From MGBC114844 sp910585855 (GTDB taxonomy: Bacteria > Bacillota > Clostridia > Lachnospirales > Lachnospiraceae), in assembly GCA_965646165.1 (NCBI GenBank), contig CBFFYP010000010.1, positions 1-64,000 on the forward strand: a stretch of 64,000 nucleotides of DNA. The letters are read 5' to 3'. Below, piece by piece: positions 46,732-54,295 of this stretch. The notes under the pieces were generated by a model that was given only the letters and a program-made list of their open reading frames with translations, had not been told where the DNA came from and ran no database searches. Every line of letters begins with the position of its first letter. The first letter of the stretch is position 1. The position numbers and the translations under genes are program-made.

Positions 46732-46771
46732 AGCGCAGATAACAGGAATAGAATAGAAAGTTATCTGCGCT
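46732..46771. terminator. Perfect 12-bp hairpin after spoVT
   Basis: AGCGCAGATAAC (46732-46743) pairs with GTTATCTGCGCT (46760-46771). No T run follows, so it may act as a transcript-end stabiliser rather than a simple terminator. Confidence 0.6.
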
Positions 46772-46938
46772 AATTGATTGGAAAAAAGGCGGTCAGTATA
46801 TGTCTTAAAATTGATCTTAAAATAGAAAATTTACTGCAAAGTCAGAGAGCAAATGGTGTTCTTTTGGAAAAAAGAAAAAGGATTTGTTAGGGAATCCCAT
46901 AAATTCGGCATTTTTTGTAGGAATCTCTATAATTTTCC

Positions 46939-46967
46939 TTGACAAATGGGATAAGAGAGTTTATAAA
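46939..46967 (+). promoter_or_regulatory. Strong sigma-A promoter of hup
   Basis: TTGACA (46939-46944) and TATAAA (46962-46967) are separated by exactly 17 bases. The transcript leader contains a CGAGGT/ACCTCG hairpin at about 46983-47018 before the ribosome-binding site AGGAGG. Confidence 0.85.
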
Positions 46968-47055
46968 TAAACATGAGGGTTCGAGGTGCTGAGAAAAACA
47001 GAAACAAAACCTCGCAATTTATGAAGTAAACATATTTGATAGGAGGAGTTAATCC

Positions 47056-47328
47056 ATGAACAAGACAGAACTTATCGCAGCTATGGCTGAAAGTGCAGAG
47101 TTATCCAAGAAAGATGCAGAGAAGGCATTGAAGGCATTTGTTGACGTTGTTACAGAAGAGTTAAAGAAAGGTGAGAAGGTTCAGTTGGTCGGTTTCGGTA
47201 CATTTGAAGTTTCTGAAAGAGCAGAAAGAACAGGCAGAAATCCTCAGACAAAGGAAACGATTACAATCGCAGCTTCTAAAGCTCCAAAGTTTAAGGCAGG
47301 AAAAGCATTGAAGGATGCCTTGAACTAG
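47056..47328 (+). CDS. hup: HU-type DNA-binding protein
   Basis: 90 residues with the HU signature GFGTFEVSERAERTGRNPQT (about 46-65) and the Lys/Arg-rich arm, ending KFKAGKALKDALN. A dimeric nucleoid protein that bends DNA. AGGAGG lies nine bases before the ATG, behind a consensus promoter, and a terminator follows, so it is a highly expressed single gene. It marks the start of the conserved clostridial cluster. Confidence 0.95.
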   Translation: MNKTELIAAMAESAELSKKDAEKALKAFVDVVTEELKKGEKVQLVGFGTFEVSERAERTGRNPQTKETITIAASKAPKFKAGKALKDALN

Positions 47329-47352
47329 ATTCTAATTAGGTAAGAAACGATA

Positions 47353-47396
47353 AGACGGTCCCGTAGATAAATCCTGCACGGGTACCGTCTTTTTTT
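47353..47396 (+). terminator. Rho-independent terminator of hup
   Basis: AGACGGT-CCCG pairs with CGGG-T-ACCGTCT around a 15-base loop and is followed by seven Ts. Confidence 0.9.
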
Positions 47397-47421
47397 GTGA
47401 ATGATAGGAGGAAAATTTAAG

Positions 47422-47661
47422 ATGAGATTGGATAAATATTTAAAAGTATCCCGCTTGATTAAAAGACGAACTGTTGCAAATGAGGCATGTGATGCCGGGC
47501 GGGTTTTGGTAAATGGGAAAGTAGCAAAGGCTTCACAGGATGTAAAGGCTGGGGATCAGATCGAAATTCAGTTTGGGACAAGAACGGTTCGGGTGGAAGT
47601 GCTGGATGTACAGGAAACGACTAAAAAAGAGGAGGCAAAAGAGCTGTACCGCTACATTTAG
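47422..47661 (+). CDS. rqcP: S4-domain RNA-binding protein (RqcP / YabO / Hsp15 family)
   Basis: 79 residues from ATG 47422 (AGGAGG ten bases before; ATG 47401 lies before the ribosome-binding site). The S4 fold: MRLDKYLKVSRLIKRRTVAN, then ACDAGRVLVNGKVAKASQDV. In Firmicutes this protein (YabO/RqcP) binds the 50S-peptidyl-tRNA complex with RqcH and helps add Ala tails to stalled chains. Position after hup agrees with the conserved cluster. A shortened structured repeat begins 2 bases after the stop. Confidence 0.88.
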   Translation: MRLDKYLKVSRLIKRRTVANEACDAGRVLVNGKVAKASQDVKAGDQIEIQFGTRTVRVEVLDVQETTKKEEAKELYRYI

Positions 47662-47662
47662 A

Positions 47663-47752
47663 TGGGGAACGCCAAAAGTCAAAGGGAGTGCTATTCCGAG
47701 CCTGCTTGCGATAGCATTTTCCAGCATAGCACTCCCTTTGGCTTTCGGCTGC
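47663..47752 (+). repeat. Structured dispersed repeat, copy F (shortened)
   Basis: Both outer arms are kept (CGCCAAAAGTCAAAGGGAG... against ...CTCCCTTTGGCTTTCGGC, with U-G wobble) and ATAGCATTTTCC of the core, but the inner hairpin and the GGAAATGATGACC box are deleted. Confidence 0.8.
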
Positions 47753-47782
47753 GCCTGTGTTGGCTGTATTAAAATTTTTGTC

Positions 47783-47837
47783 TTGACAATTAGTACGGTT
47801 ATGGACTATAATATAAATGGTACATAACCGTACTAAT
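47783..47837 (+). promoter_or_regulatory. marR promoter with perfect 15-bp operator palindrome
   Basis: TTGACA (47783-47788), 18 bases, TATAAT (47807-47812). ATTAGTACGGTTATG (47789-47803) fills the -35/-10 spacer and its exact complement lies at 47823-47837 just after the -10. A bound dimer would block RNA polymerase, so the MarR protein encoded next is very likely autoregulatory. Confidence 0.85.
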
Positions 47838-47857
47838 TTTATTTGAGGAGGTCAGCT

Positions 47858-48325
47858 ATGATAAGTGATATTGTTTTTATGGAGCAGTTAAATAAATATT
47901 ATGCTGTATGGCAGGAGTATAACTATGTGTATGAAGAATGGGCGAAGGCACATGGGCTGTCAGTTAATAGTTTGTTAGTATTGTGTGCAATTTATGACGG
48001 TGGAGAGGACTGTACACAGAAAAAAATCAGCCAGAGATGGATGATACCAAAGCAGACGGTTAATATGGTTTTTAAGGAGTTTGAGCGTAAGGGGTTTGTA
48101 GAATTGTTTTTTTTGCCGGAGGATAAGCGAAATAAAGTGATTCGATTGACAAGGGCGGGAAAGGAATATGCGGATACAATTATTTCTGAATTGCGCAGGG
48201 CGGAATTGGCTGCAGTAGAGGAAATCGGCGTGGAGCGTATGCAGCAGCTAAACGAAAATATGGCTTTGTTTGTGGAATTTTTTAGCAAAGCAGGAGGTAA
48301 AAATGATTGTGAAACAGACCAGTGA
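47858..48325 (+). CDS. MarR-family regulator of the adjacent MATE exporter
   Basis: 155 residues from ATG 47858 (GAGGAGGT before). Winged helix with CTQKKISQRWMIPKQTVNMV (recognition helix, about 55-75) and the wing PEDKRNKVIRLTRAG. Its last 23 bases overlap the start of the MATE gene, so the two are co-translated. The palindromic operator directly upstream points to self-repression, released by an unknown drug or metabolite. The cassette splits the usual rqcP-yabP neighbourhood. Confidence 0.9.
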   Translation: MISDIVFMEQLNKYYAVWQEYNYVYEEWAKAHGLSVNSLLVLCAIYDGGEDCTQKKISQRWMIPKQTVNMVFKEFERKGFVELFFLPEDKRNKVIRLTRAGKEYADTIISELRRAELAAVEEIGVERMQQLNENMALFVEFFSKAGGKNDCETDQ

Positions 48326-49643
48326 GATAAGGACTTTTTTTCAATATGTTATTCCGTCGGTGTTGTCTTTTGCTTTATCAGGGGTTTATACGATTGTGGA
48401 TGGTTTTTTTATAGGGAATAGTATTGGGGATTTGGGACTTTCTGCCGTTAATATTGCTTATCCTATTGTTGCGGTGATTCAAGCACTTGGTACAGGGATT
48501 GGAATGGGTGGTGCAATCTATTATTCTATTTGCAGGGCAGAGAAAAAGGAAGAACAGGCAAGGGAATTTACAGCAGCCGCTTTGTGGCTATTGGTTATCT
48601 CAAGTGTGATTTTAACGATTTTTGTTTTCTTTTTGAATGGTATGCTTTTAAGATTGCTGGGAGCAAGCGGTGAACTGCTTGTATTGGGAGAAGAATATAT
48701 TGCAGTGATTGCTTTAGGGGCTTTTATGCAGGTGGTCGGTACGGGATTAGTTCCTTTTATCCGTAATCATGGCGGTTCTTTTTATGCAATGGTTTCTATG
48801 ATTGCAGGTTTTGTTACCAATATTGTTTTGGATTATCTGTTTGTATGGGTATTTGAGCAAGGTGTTGCAGGTGCGGCATGGGCTACGGTGATTGGGCAGG
48901 GTGTTACTATGCTGATTGCACTTTTTTATCTGCTGCAAAAAAAGCAGTTTACCCTGCGTATACCTTTTTCAAAATTTGGAAAAGCATCAGTGCCGATACT
49001 GAAAATCGGGATTGCACCTTTTGGGCTTACAATGTCACCAAATATTTCTTTGATAATTATAAATCGTTTTTCTATTTTTTATGGCGGAGAGTTGGCTGTT
49101 GCTGTTTATGCCTGTATCGCTTATGTTATTTGTATTGTATATCTGATACTGCAGGGAGTCGGTGACGGAAGCCAGCCACTGCTTAGTCAGTATTATGGAG
49201 AAAAGAATTTTGACAAACTGAAAAGTACAAGAAAACTGGCGTATGGATTTGCAATGTTTTTATCCTTAATTGGTTGTATCATTATGTATTTGACAAAAGA
49301 AAGCCTTGGTGTATTATTTGGAGCATCAAAGACCGTGAATACAGAAATTGCAAATATCATGCCTATCTTTTTGATTTCTGTACCCTTTGTTGCAATTCTT
49401 CGTATCACAACGGCAGGCTTTTATGCCACAGAAAAAAGTATATTTTCTTATACTTTAACTTTTATAGAACCGTTGCTTATGTTGGTACTTATGCTTATCC
49501 TGCCCCCTTTGTTTGGAGGGCAGATAATGATTTGGTGGAGTACAGTTTTAGCAAGAATTTTTTCGGCACTGTTAGCTATTGGTCTAAAGAATCATGTGGA
49601 TGAAAAAGAGTATGCAGAATTTTTTATAGGGGAGGAACGTTGA
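48303..49643 (+). CDS. MATE-family multidrug efflux protein
   Basis: 446 residues from ATG 48303 (AGGAGGT before, inside marR). Twelve membrane helices in two halves: TFFQYVIPSVLSFALSGVYTIVDGFF at the start, GAGVAGAAWATVIGQG-like signature at about 200, and PSFVAILRITTAGFYATEKS-like region in the second half. Uses Na+ or H+ gradient to export cationic drugs. Intact counterpart of the broken MATE at 1555-2594, though not the same gene. The last bases form part of a mini structured repeat. Confidence 0.9.
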   Translation: MIVKQTSEIRTFFQYVIPSVLSFALSGVYTIVDGFFIGNSIGDLGLSAVNIAYPIVAVIQALGTGIGMGGAIYYSICRAEKKEEQAREFTAAALWLLVISSVILTIFVFFLNGMLLRLLGASGELLVLGEEYIAVIALGAFMQVVGTGLVPFIRNHGGSFYAMVSMIAGFVTNIVLDYLFVWVFEQGVAGAAWATVIGQGVTMLIALFYLLQKKQFTLRIPFSKFGKASVPILKIGIAPFGLTMSPNISLIIINRFSIFYGGELAVAVYACIAYVICIVYLILQGVGDGSQPLLSQYYGEKNFDKLKSTRKLAYGFAMFLSLIGCIIMYLTKESLGVLFGASKTVNTEIANIMPIFLISVPFVAILRITTAGFYATEKSIFSYTLTFIEPLLMLVLMLILPPLFGGQIMIWWSTVLARIFSALLAIGLKNHVDEKEYAEFFIGEER

Positions 49644-49704
49644 AAGCGGAAGGAAGGTCTATTTCAGGTTCGCCACTTCCTTCGACTTTTGGCGTTCTTT
49701 CCAA
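49632..49704 (+). repeat. Structured dispersed repeat, copy G (mini)
   Basis: Only the outer stem remains: GAACGTTGAAAGCGGAAGG against CCTTCGACTTTTGGCGTTC, with wobble pairs. The left arm contains the MATE stop codon (49641-49643). Confidence 0.75.
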
Positions 49705-49823
49705 GAAAACTATTTTTCCTTATGTTCTAAAAGGGGGAAAGAAATAATATATTAGAATAACATAAAAAACCTGTCCGGCTAGGAAAAGATTCAGGGCTGT
49801 GAAAAAATAGGGGTGAATAATCT

Positions 49824-50114
49824 ATGGAAGAAAAAGCAACAGCAGCACGTTCATTACATAAGTTAATTTTAAATCAGAGAAAGACAGCCCAGATTACCGG
49901 GGTAAAAGATGTGATATCCTTTGATATGAATGAAGTGCTGCTTGAAACAGATATGGGGATGCTTCAGATAAAAGGGAAAGATCTCCATGTAAATCGACTC
50001 AATGTGGAGAGAGGTGAAGTGGATGTAGAGGGGATTGTAGACAGCTTTGCCTATTCCGAAGTAAGTGATTTTGCAAAGAAGGGAGAATCTTTGGTAAAAA
50101 GATTATTTCGTTAA
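49824..50114 (+). CDS. yabP: Sporulation protein YabP
   Basis: 96 residues, YabP/YqfC family: LHKLILNQRKTAQITGVKDV, then MLQIKGKDLHVNRLNVERGEVDVEGIVDS. A beta-rich protein needed for spore coat/cortex formation, made in the mother cell. GGGGTG precedes the ATG. Its stop abuts the yabQ ATG with no gap, as in other clostridia, so the pair is co-translated. Confidence 0.92.
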   Translation: MEEKATAARSLHKLILNQRKTAQITGVKDVISFDMNEVLLETDMGMLQIKGKDLHVNRLNVERGEVDVEGIVDSFAYSEVSDFAKKGESLVKRLFR

Positions 50115-50732
50115 ATGAGTAAAATGATTTACTGGGAATTAGATTATGTGCTTTCTTGTATTCTTTGGGGATTATTTTTAATGCTGCTTTATGACATGCT
50201 TCGTATTGAACGGCGTGTTTGGAAAAGGGGGAGCATCTGGGTATCAATAGAGGATATTCTTTACTGGAGTTTTGCGGCGATTGGGACATTTCGTCTGTTT
50301 TATCAGCAGGATAACGGGGTAATTCGCTGGTTTGCGATTGCGGCGACTTTTTTAATGATGATTTTTGTAAATCGTTTTGTCAGCAGATGGGCAGTTCCTT
50401 TGATCAGTCGAATTTTACGGATTCCGATTCGATTTTTTGAAAAAATAGTAAAAAAGATGATTGGATTGTTGCAAAAGATTTTTCAGATTTTTGTAAAGAG
50501 ATTGCAATTAAGAAAGAAAAAAGCTACAATAAAAAAACAGGAACATAAGAAAGAGCAGCAAAAGAAGCTGGAAAAACAAAAACAGCAAAAGCAGCAAAAA
50601 AAGTTAGAAGAGCAAAAACAGCTAGAAGAACGAAAACAGCAAAAAAAGCAGAAGCGGCAGAAAGCGGTCAGTAAGAGAAAAAGAGGTGGCATAGATGGCA
50701 AAAAGGAAACGAAGGAGAAAAAAAGAAAGTAA
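50115..50732 (+). CDS. yabQ: Spore cortex protein YabQ
   Basis: 205 residues. About four membrane helices in the first 100 residues (WELDYVLSCILWGLFLMLLY, VIRWFAIAATFLMMIFV), then an unusual, long Lys/Gln-rich tail (from about 135) with QQKKLEKQKQQKQQKKLEEQ-type repeats. YabQ is needed for cortex formation. The tail, much longer than in Bacillus, may bind acidic polymers or RNA. It overlaps divIC by 38 bases. Confidence 0.88.
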   Translation: MSKMIYWELDYVLSCILWGLFLMLLYDMLRIERRVWKRGSIWVSIEDILYWSFAAIGTFRLFYQQDNGVIRWFAIAATFLMMIFVNRFVSRWAVPLISRILRIPIRFFEKIVKKMIGLLQKIFQIFVKRLQLRKKKATIKKQEHKKEQQKKLEKQKQQKQQKKLEEQKQLEERKQQKKQKRQKAVSKRKRGGIDGKKETKEKKRK

Positions 50733-50994
50733 AATTGGAATTTTAGCAATTAGCTTTATGGTATTGTGTTTGTTTGCAGTAATTGCTTATAAGGGCGAGG
50801 AGCTTAAGATTAAAAATGAGGCTTATATTGCAAAAGAAGCTGCTTTAATGGCACAGATTCAGGAAGAGGGAAAACGGACAGAAGAACTGAAGGAGCGCAG
50901 CAAGTATGTAAAGACAAAGAAGTATATTGAGGAAGTCGCTAGAGAAAAACTTGGACTAATTTATGAGGATGAGATTATTTTTAAAGCAAAGTAG
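50695..50994 (+). CDS. divIC: DivIC/FtsB-type septum formation initiator
   Basis: 99 residues: a basic cytoplasmic start (AKRKRRRKKES), one helix (IGILAISFMVLCLFAVIAY), a coiled coil (about 40-75) and the conserved end YVKTKKYIEEVAREKLGL. DivIC joins FtsL and DivIB in the division-site complex. AGAGGTGG lies before the ATG inside yabQ. A terminator follows. Confidence 0.9.
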   Translation: MAKRKRRRKKESKIGILAISFMVLCLFAVIAYKGEELKIKNEAYIAKEAALMAQIQEEGKRTEELKERSKYVKTKKYIEEVAREKLGLIYEDEIIFKAK

Positions 50995-51027
50995 TTTATT
51001 TTGCTTAGGAATATCTGAAAAAGTCTT

Positions 51028-51070
51028 AGCACCCTGTATTCGATAAAGAATGGCAGCGGTGCTTATTTTT
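51028..51070 (+). terminator. Terminator after divIC
   Basis: AGCACC (51028-51033) pairs with GGTGCT (51058-51063); an inner ATTC/GAAT pair narrows the loop, and a T-rich run follows. No yabR gene is present in the gap before spoIIE, unlike in Bacillus. Confidence 0.65.
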
Positions 51071-51178
51071 GTCAGCAGATTTTTGGAAATGAAGGAGTTA
51101 GAATGACAAAAAAAGAGTAAGGATACTTGGTATAGTTTTTTTGCGGCGTCGTAACAGGAAAAATAAAAGGAGGGGCAA

Positions 51179-53266
51179 ATGGGAAAAATGAATAAGAAAA
51201 ATCAGACAGGAAAGGAAAAAAGAAATTGGAAATTGAAAATGAAAGGTAAGAGAGATGGAAACTTTGCTGACAGATGGGCAAGACGGCTGCTTTTGCAGGG
51301 GCTGGGGATTTGTTCTGTATTCTGTACCACAAATGGTTTAAATCCAGTAGCAGTGGCTTTTTTTTCAGCAATGTTTTTAGAGCAGCAGGATCGCTGGCTT
51401 TTAATGGGATTGATGAGTATAACGATGTTAGCGGGGATGCCTTTTTTGGCAGCGGTAAAATACATAACGGCAATGTTTATTATCAGTGTAATTGTCTGGA
51501 TTTTTGAAAAGCGGCAGGTTAGAAAGATTGATACTTTATTTGGTGCTAGTATTGCCGGAATTGCTGTATTAATTGTACAAATGACGGGTACATTTGCAGG
51601 AGGAAATATAAGAGAACTTGTGCTTATGGGGGCATTGGAAGGCGGTTTGGTAATTGCGCTTTCTGGAATTTTTCAGATTGGAATACATGGTATTTTAACA
51701 AAACAGGCGGGGCGTCCTTACCAGAATGACGAGATTACAGCGGTAGGAATTTTATTTGCGGTATGTTTATATGCCTTTCGGGGAGCAGGGGGATTTACAG
51801 AATGGGTTGGACCGTTTTTTATGTATTTGATGATTCTTTGGATGGCATATCGCTATGGAATCGGTTTTGGATCGGCATTGGGCTGTGCCTGTGGTGTAAT
51901 TTCCACAATTTGGAATGGGGATATTCGAATGTTGGGGGTATTTTGTATTTTGGGGGTAATGGCAGGAGTCTTTCGTTCACTTGGAAAGCTTTGGAGTACG
52001 ATTGGATTTCTTGCCTGCAGTTATCTTTTAGGACTTTTATACGTACCATTTTTATTTAATGGAAAGACAGAAGCCTGTATTTTGGCAGGAGCGGCAGCAT
52101 TTCTTTTGATCCCTGAACGCTGGACAGTTCCATATGAACAGATAAAAACGGATTCAGGAAAAAAAGAAGAAGAGGAGAAAAAGAGGCACTATATCGAAGA
52201 AGTGGCAGGAAGTCTGAAACATTTAGCGGAAAGTTTCGGCAGACTTCGAGGGGACAGTGAATTTTCCTATGCCTCAGCCGTACAGTTAAATGAAACGGCA
52301 AATTTATTAGAATCCATGTGCAGCTATCTTAGCAGAGAGCAGCAGGAAGAACAAGATCTGTTAGAACAGATTTGCCAAGAATATAAACGGAATCGGATGC
52401 ATATAAAAGAAGGAAGCATTGTAACACTTTCTAACGGAAGAAAGCGGATAAAACTACTGGTAAGAACGGAGGACAAGCGGATTCTAACGGCAAAAGAGGC
52501 GGCACAGATTGCCGGAAGAATCGCCGGAAAACGCCTTTGCCCGTCAAGCGGCGGCAGAACGATTATCAATGGAGAGTATGAGTGGATTATTCTTTTAGAG
52601 GATACCAATTTTATGATACTGCAGGGAACAGCATCTTCTAGTAAAAACGGAGAAACCATATCAGGAGATAATTTTAGCTGTGTAGATTTGGCAGAGGGAC
52701 GCTACCTGATGGGGATTGTAGATGGTATGGGATCTGGAGAAAAGGCAAATGAGGAAAGTGAAGAAGTGATTGATTTGCTGGAAGAATTAATCCGTACCGG
52801 GTTTGACGAGGCAGCGGCACTGAGTATGGTAAATGCTGTGTTATCTGGCAGTGAAGAAGCGGCAAAATCTACGGCGGTGGATTTGGCACTGGCAGATTTA
52901 TATACTGGTACTTGCAATTTCTTAAAATCAGGTGCTGCCGCTACCTTTATCAGAAGAAATCATTGGGTAGAAGTATTGAAATCCACCAGTCTGCCGATTG
53001 GAATTTTGCCTGAGCCTGACTGTGAATGTGCAGCGAAAAAATTATATGATGGGGATTATATTGTAATGCTTTCGGATGGGGTGTTAGAAGCGATTGAGGG
53101 GGAAGAAAAAGAAGAGGAACTTGGACGGGTACTTATGGATATGACACTGCAGAATCCTAAAGAAATGGCGGAGTATATTTTGGAATATGCGATTGATAGG
53201 GCGGGGGGAATACCTAGGGATGATATGACAGTCCTAGTAACTGGAATTTGGAAAAAAGCAGCTTGA
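51179..53266 (+). CDS. spoIIE: Stage II sporulation protein E (SpoIIE phosphatase)
   Basis: 695 residues. After a basic start, about ten membrane helices (45-310), a coiled central region (about 330-430) and a PP2C-type phosphatase domain (about 480-690) with LMGIVDGMGSGEKANEES, a conserved STAVDLALADLYTG block, DYIVMLSDGVLEAIEG and IPRDDMTVLV. SpoIIE dephosphorylates SpoIIAA in the forespore, freeing sigma F, and sits at the asymmetric septum. Shorter than the 827-residue Bacillus form but usual for Lachnospiraceae. AAAGGAGGGG precedes the ATG. Confidence 0.95.
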   Translation: MGKMNKKNQTGKEKRNWKLKMKGKRDGNFADRWARRLLLQGLGICSVFCTTNGLNPVAVAFFSAMFLEQQDRWLLMGLMSITMLAGMPFLAAVKYITAMFIISVIVWIFEKRQVRKIDTLFGASIAGIAVLIVQMTGTFAGGNIRELVLMGALEGGLVIALSGIFQIGIHGILTKQAGRPYQNDEITAVGILFAVCLYAFRGAGGFTEWVGPFFMYLMILWMAYRYGIGFGSALGCACGVISTIWNGDIRMLGVFCILGVMAGVFRSLGKLWSTIGFLACSYLLGLLYVPFLFNGKTEACILAGAAAFLLIPERWTVPYEQIKTDSGKKEEEEKKRHYIEEVAGSLKHLAESFGRLRGDSEFSYASAVQLNETANLLESMCSYLSREQQEEQDLLEQICQEYKRNRMHIKEGSIVTLSNGRKRIKLLVRTEDKRILTAKEAAQIAGRIAGKRLCPSSGGRTIINGEYEWIILLEDTNFMILQGTASSSKNGETISGDNFSCVDLAEGRYLMGIVDGMGSGEKANEESEEVIDLLEELIRTGFDEAAALSMVNAVLSGSEEAAKSTAVDLALADLYTGTCNFLKSGAAATFIRRNHWVEVLKSTSLPIGILPEPDCECAAKKLYDGDYIVMLSDGVLEAIEGEEKEEELGRVLMDMTLQNPKEMAEYILEYAIDRAGGIPRDDMTVLVTGIWKKAA

Positions 53267-53280
53267 AAATTTTTGTTAGT

Positions 53281-53432
53281 CAGGACGCCGAAAGCCGAAT
53301 GGAGGTCTATTCCGGGCCCGCTTTCGCTTAGCATTTCCTCGTAGCGGACACTAAGACGCTAAAACACAGCGTCTAAGTGCCGACGGGAAATGATGACCCT
53401 GCATAGACCTCCATTCGGCTTTTGGCTGTGTA
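53281..53432 (+). repeat. Structured dispersed repeat, copy H
   Basis: Outer stem 53284-53310 against 53403-53428 (GACGCCGAAAGCCGAATGG...). Inner hairpin AGACGCT/AGCGTCT. Core GGAAATGATGACCCTG. Begins 15 bases after the spoIIE stop. Confidence 0.9.
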
Positions 53433-53494
53433 CTTCCAACGGAAAAATTATAATAAATAGTAAAATATTCGTTGTAGTATAAATGTATAACAGT

Positions 53495-53600
53495 TTGGAG
53501 GTTATCTGAACGGCTACCAAAACACTAATGGGAAATGATGACTCTTCCTGAATTTCCTTTATGGGTTCAGATATTCCTAGTAGCCAGAATATAATAGCGT
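53495..53600 (+). repeat. Diverged relative of the structured repeat
   Basis: Contains GGGAAATGATGACTCT, close to the core box, but different flanks: TCTGAAC/GTTCAGA and GGCTAC/GTAGCC in interleaved order, which would give a pseudoknot. Possibly an older copy or a relative. Confidence 0.5.
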
Positions 53601-53776
53601 TAGGAACTGTTAATAAATTACTTATCTAAATGTCCATCTGCGGCATCAGAAAATTTTGACATAGCTCGCTATGTCTGTGATGTTTGCCATTCGTATTTGT
53701 TTACTTGGCAAGAGGAATATCAAGATTAAAAAAGCTTGAGTGAAATTCTTCTTTTGTTTCGGAGTCAACAAACAGT

Positions 53777-54100
53777 CAGATGCGAACCCCCTAGGCAGCC
53801 TGCAGTGACTTTGGAAAAAAGTTAGAAGTTCTTAACTTCTGCCAGAAAACCTAAGATTTTTTGCATATCCTGCTTTCATGCAGGGTATGCAAAAAAAGGG
53901 GCGTGTTTAGCCCGCATTATGGAAGGGAAGCTGTTTTGTTGCGGTGTATCACATCTTTTGGTATGCTCATTCTGTTTTGGTTGCCATGCGGGCGAATTGC
54001 GCCCCGGTCTGTCCGGCTGGATGTGCCGAAATGCAGAAGTTTTAGAACTTCTTGCTTTTTGGAAACCGGAACAGCAGGCTGCCTAGGGGGTTCGCATCTG
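53777..54100. mobile_element. MITE-like element with perfect 27-bp inverted ends
   Basis: Bases 53777-53803 and 54074-54100 are exact reverse complements (begins CAGATGCGAACCCCCTAGG). A second, weaker pair lies inside (AGAAGTTCTTAACTTCTGCC against a copy near 54032-54052), and a central hairpin TTTTTTGCATATCCTGC...GCAGGGTATGCAAAAAA at about 53857-53896. No transposase inside. No clear target duplication. Unrelated in sequence to the nine-copy repeat family. Confidence 0.7.
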
Positions 54101-54104
54101 GCGT

Positions 54105-54165
54105 CATGGTGTTCTGATATCCTGGCGTTCTGATATCCTGATGTCCTGACATCTTGGCATCCTTC
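54105..54165 (+). repeat. Degenerate short tandem repeats
   Basis: The unit CTGATATCCTGGCGTT recurs with variants (CTGATGTCCTGACATC, TTGGCATCC), about 10-17 bases per unit. It directly follows the MITE-like element and precedes the tilS promoter region. Function unknown. Confidence 0.55.
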
Positions 54166-54295
54166 TTTGATTGACAAATAAGAAGATTGTGGTATAATAA
54201 AGTCAGTCGTAAAAACAGGAGATACTTGTAAGGATATGAGATTCAATAGGAATGTTTATTCAGTGTTGTTATTGTATGAATAGATGGGAGCAGAT

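Noticed and set aside
54284..54295. ATG 54284 as the tilS start
   Set aside because: No ribosome-binding site before it; GGGAG lies just downstream and serves ATG 54296.
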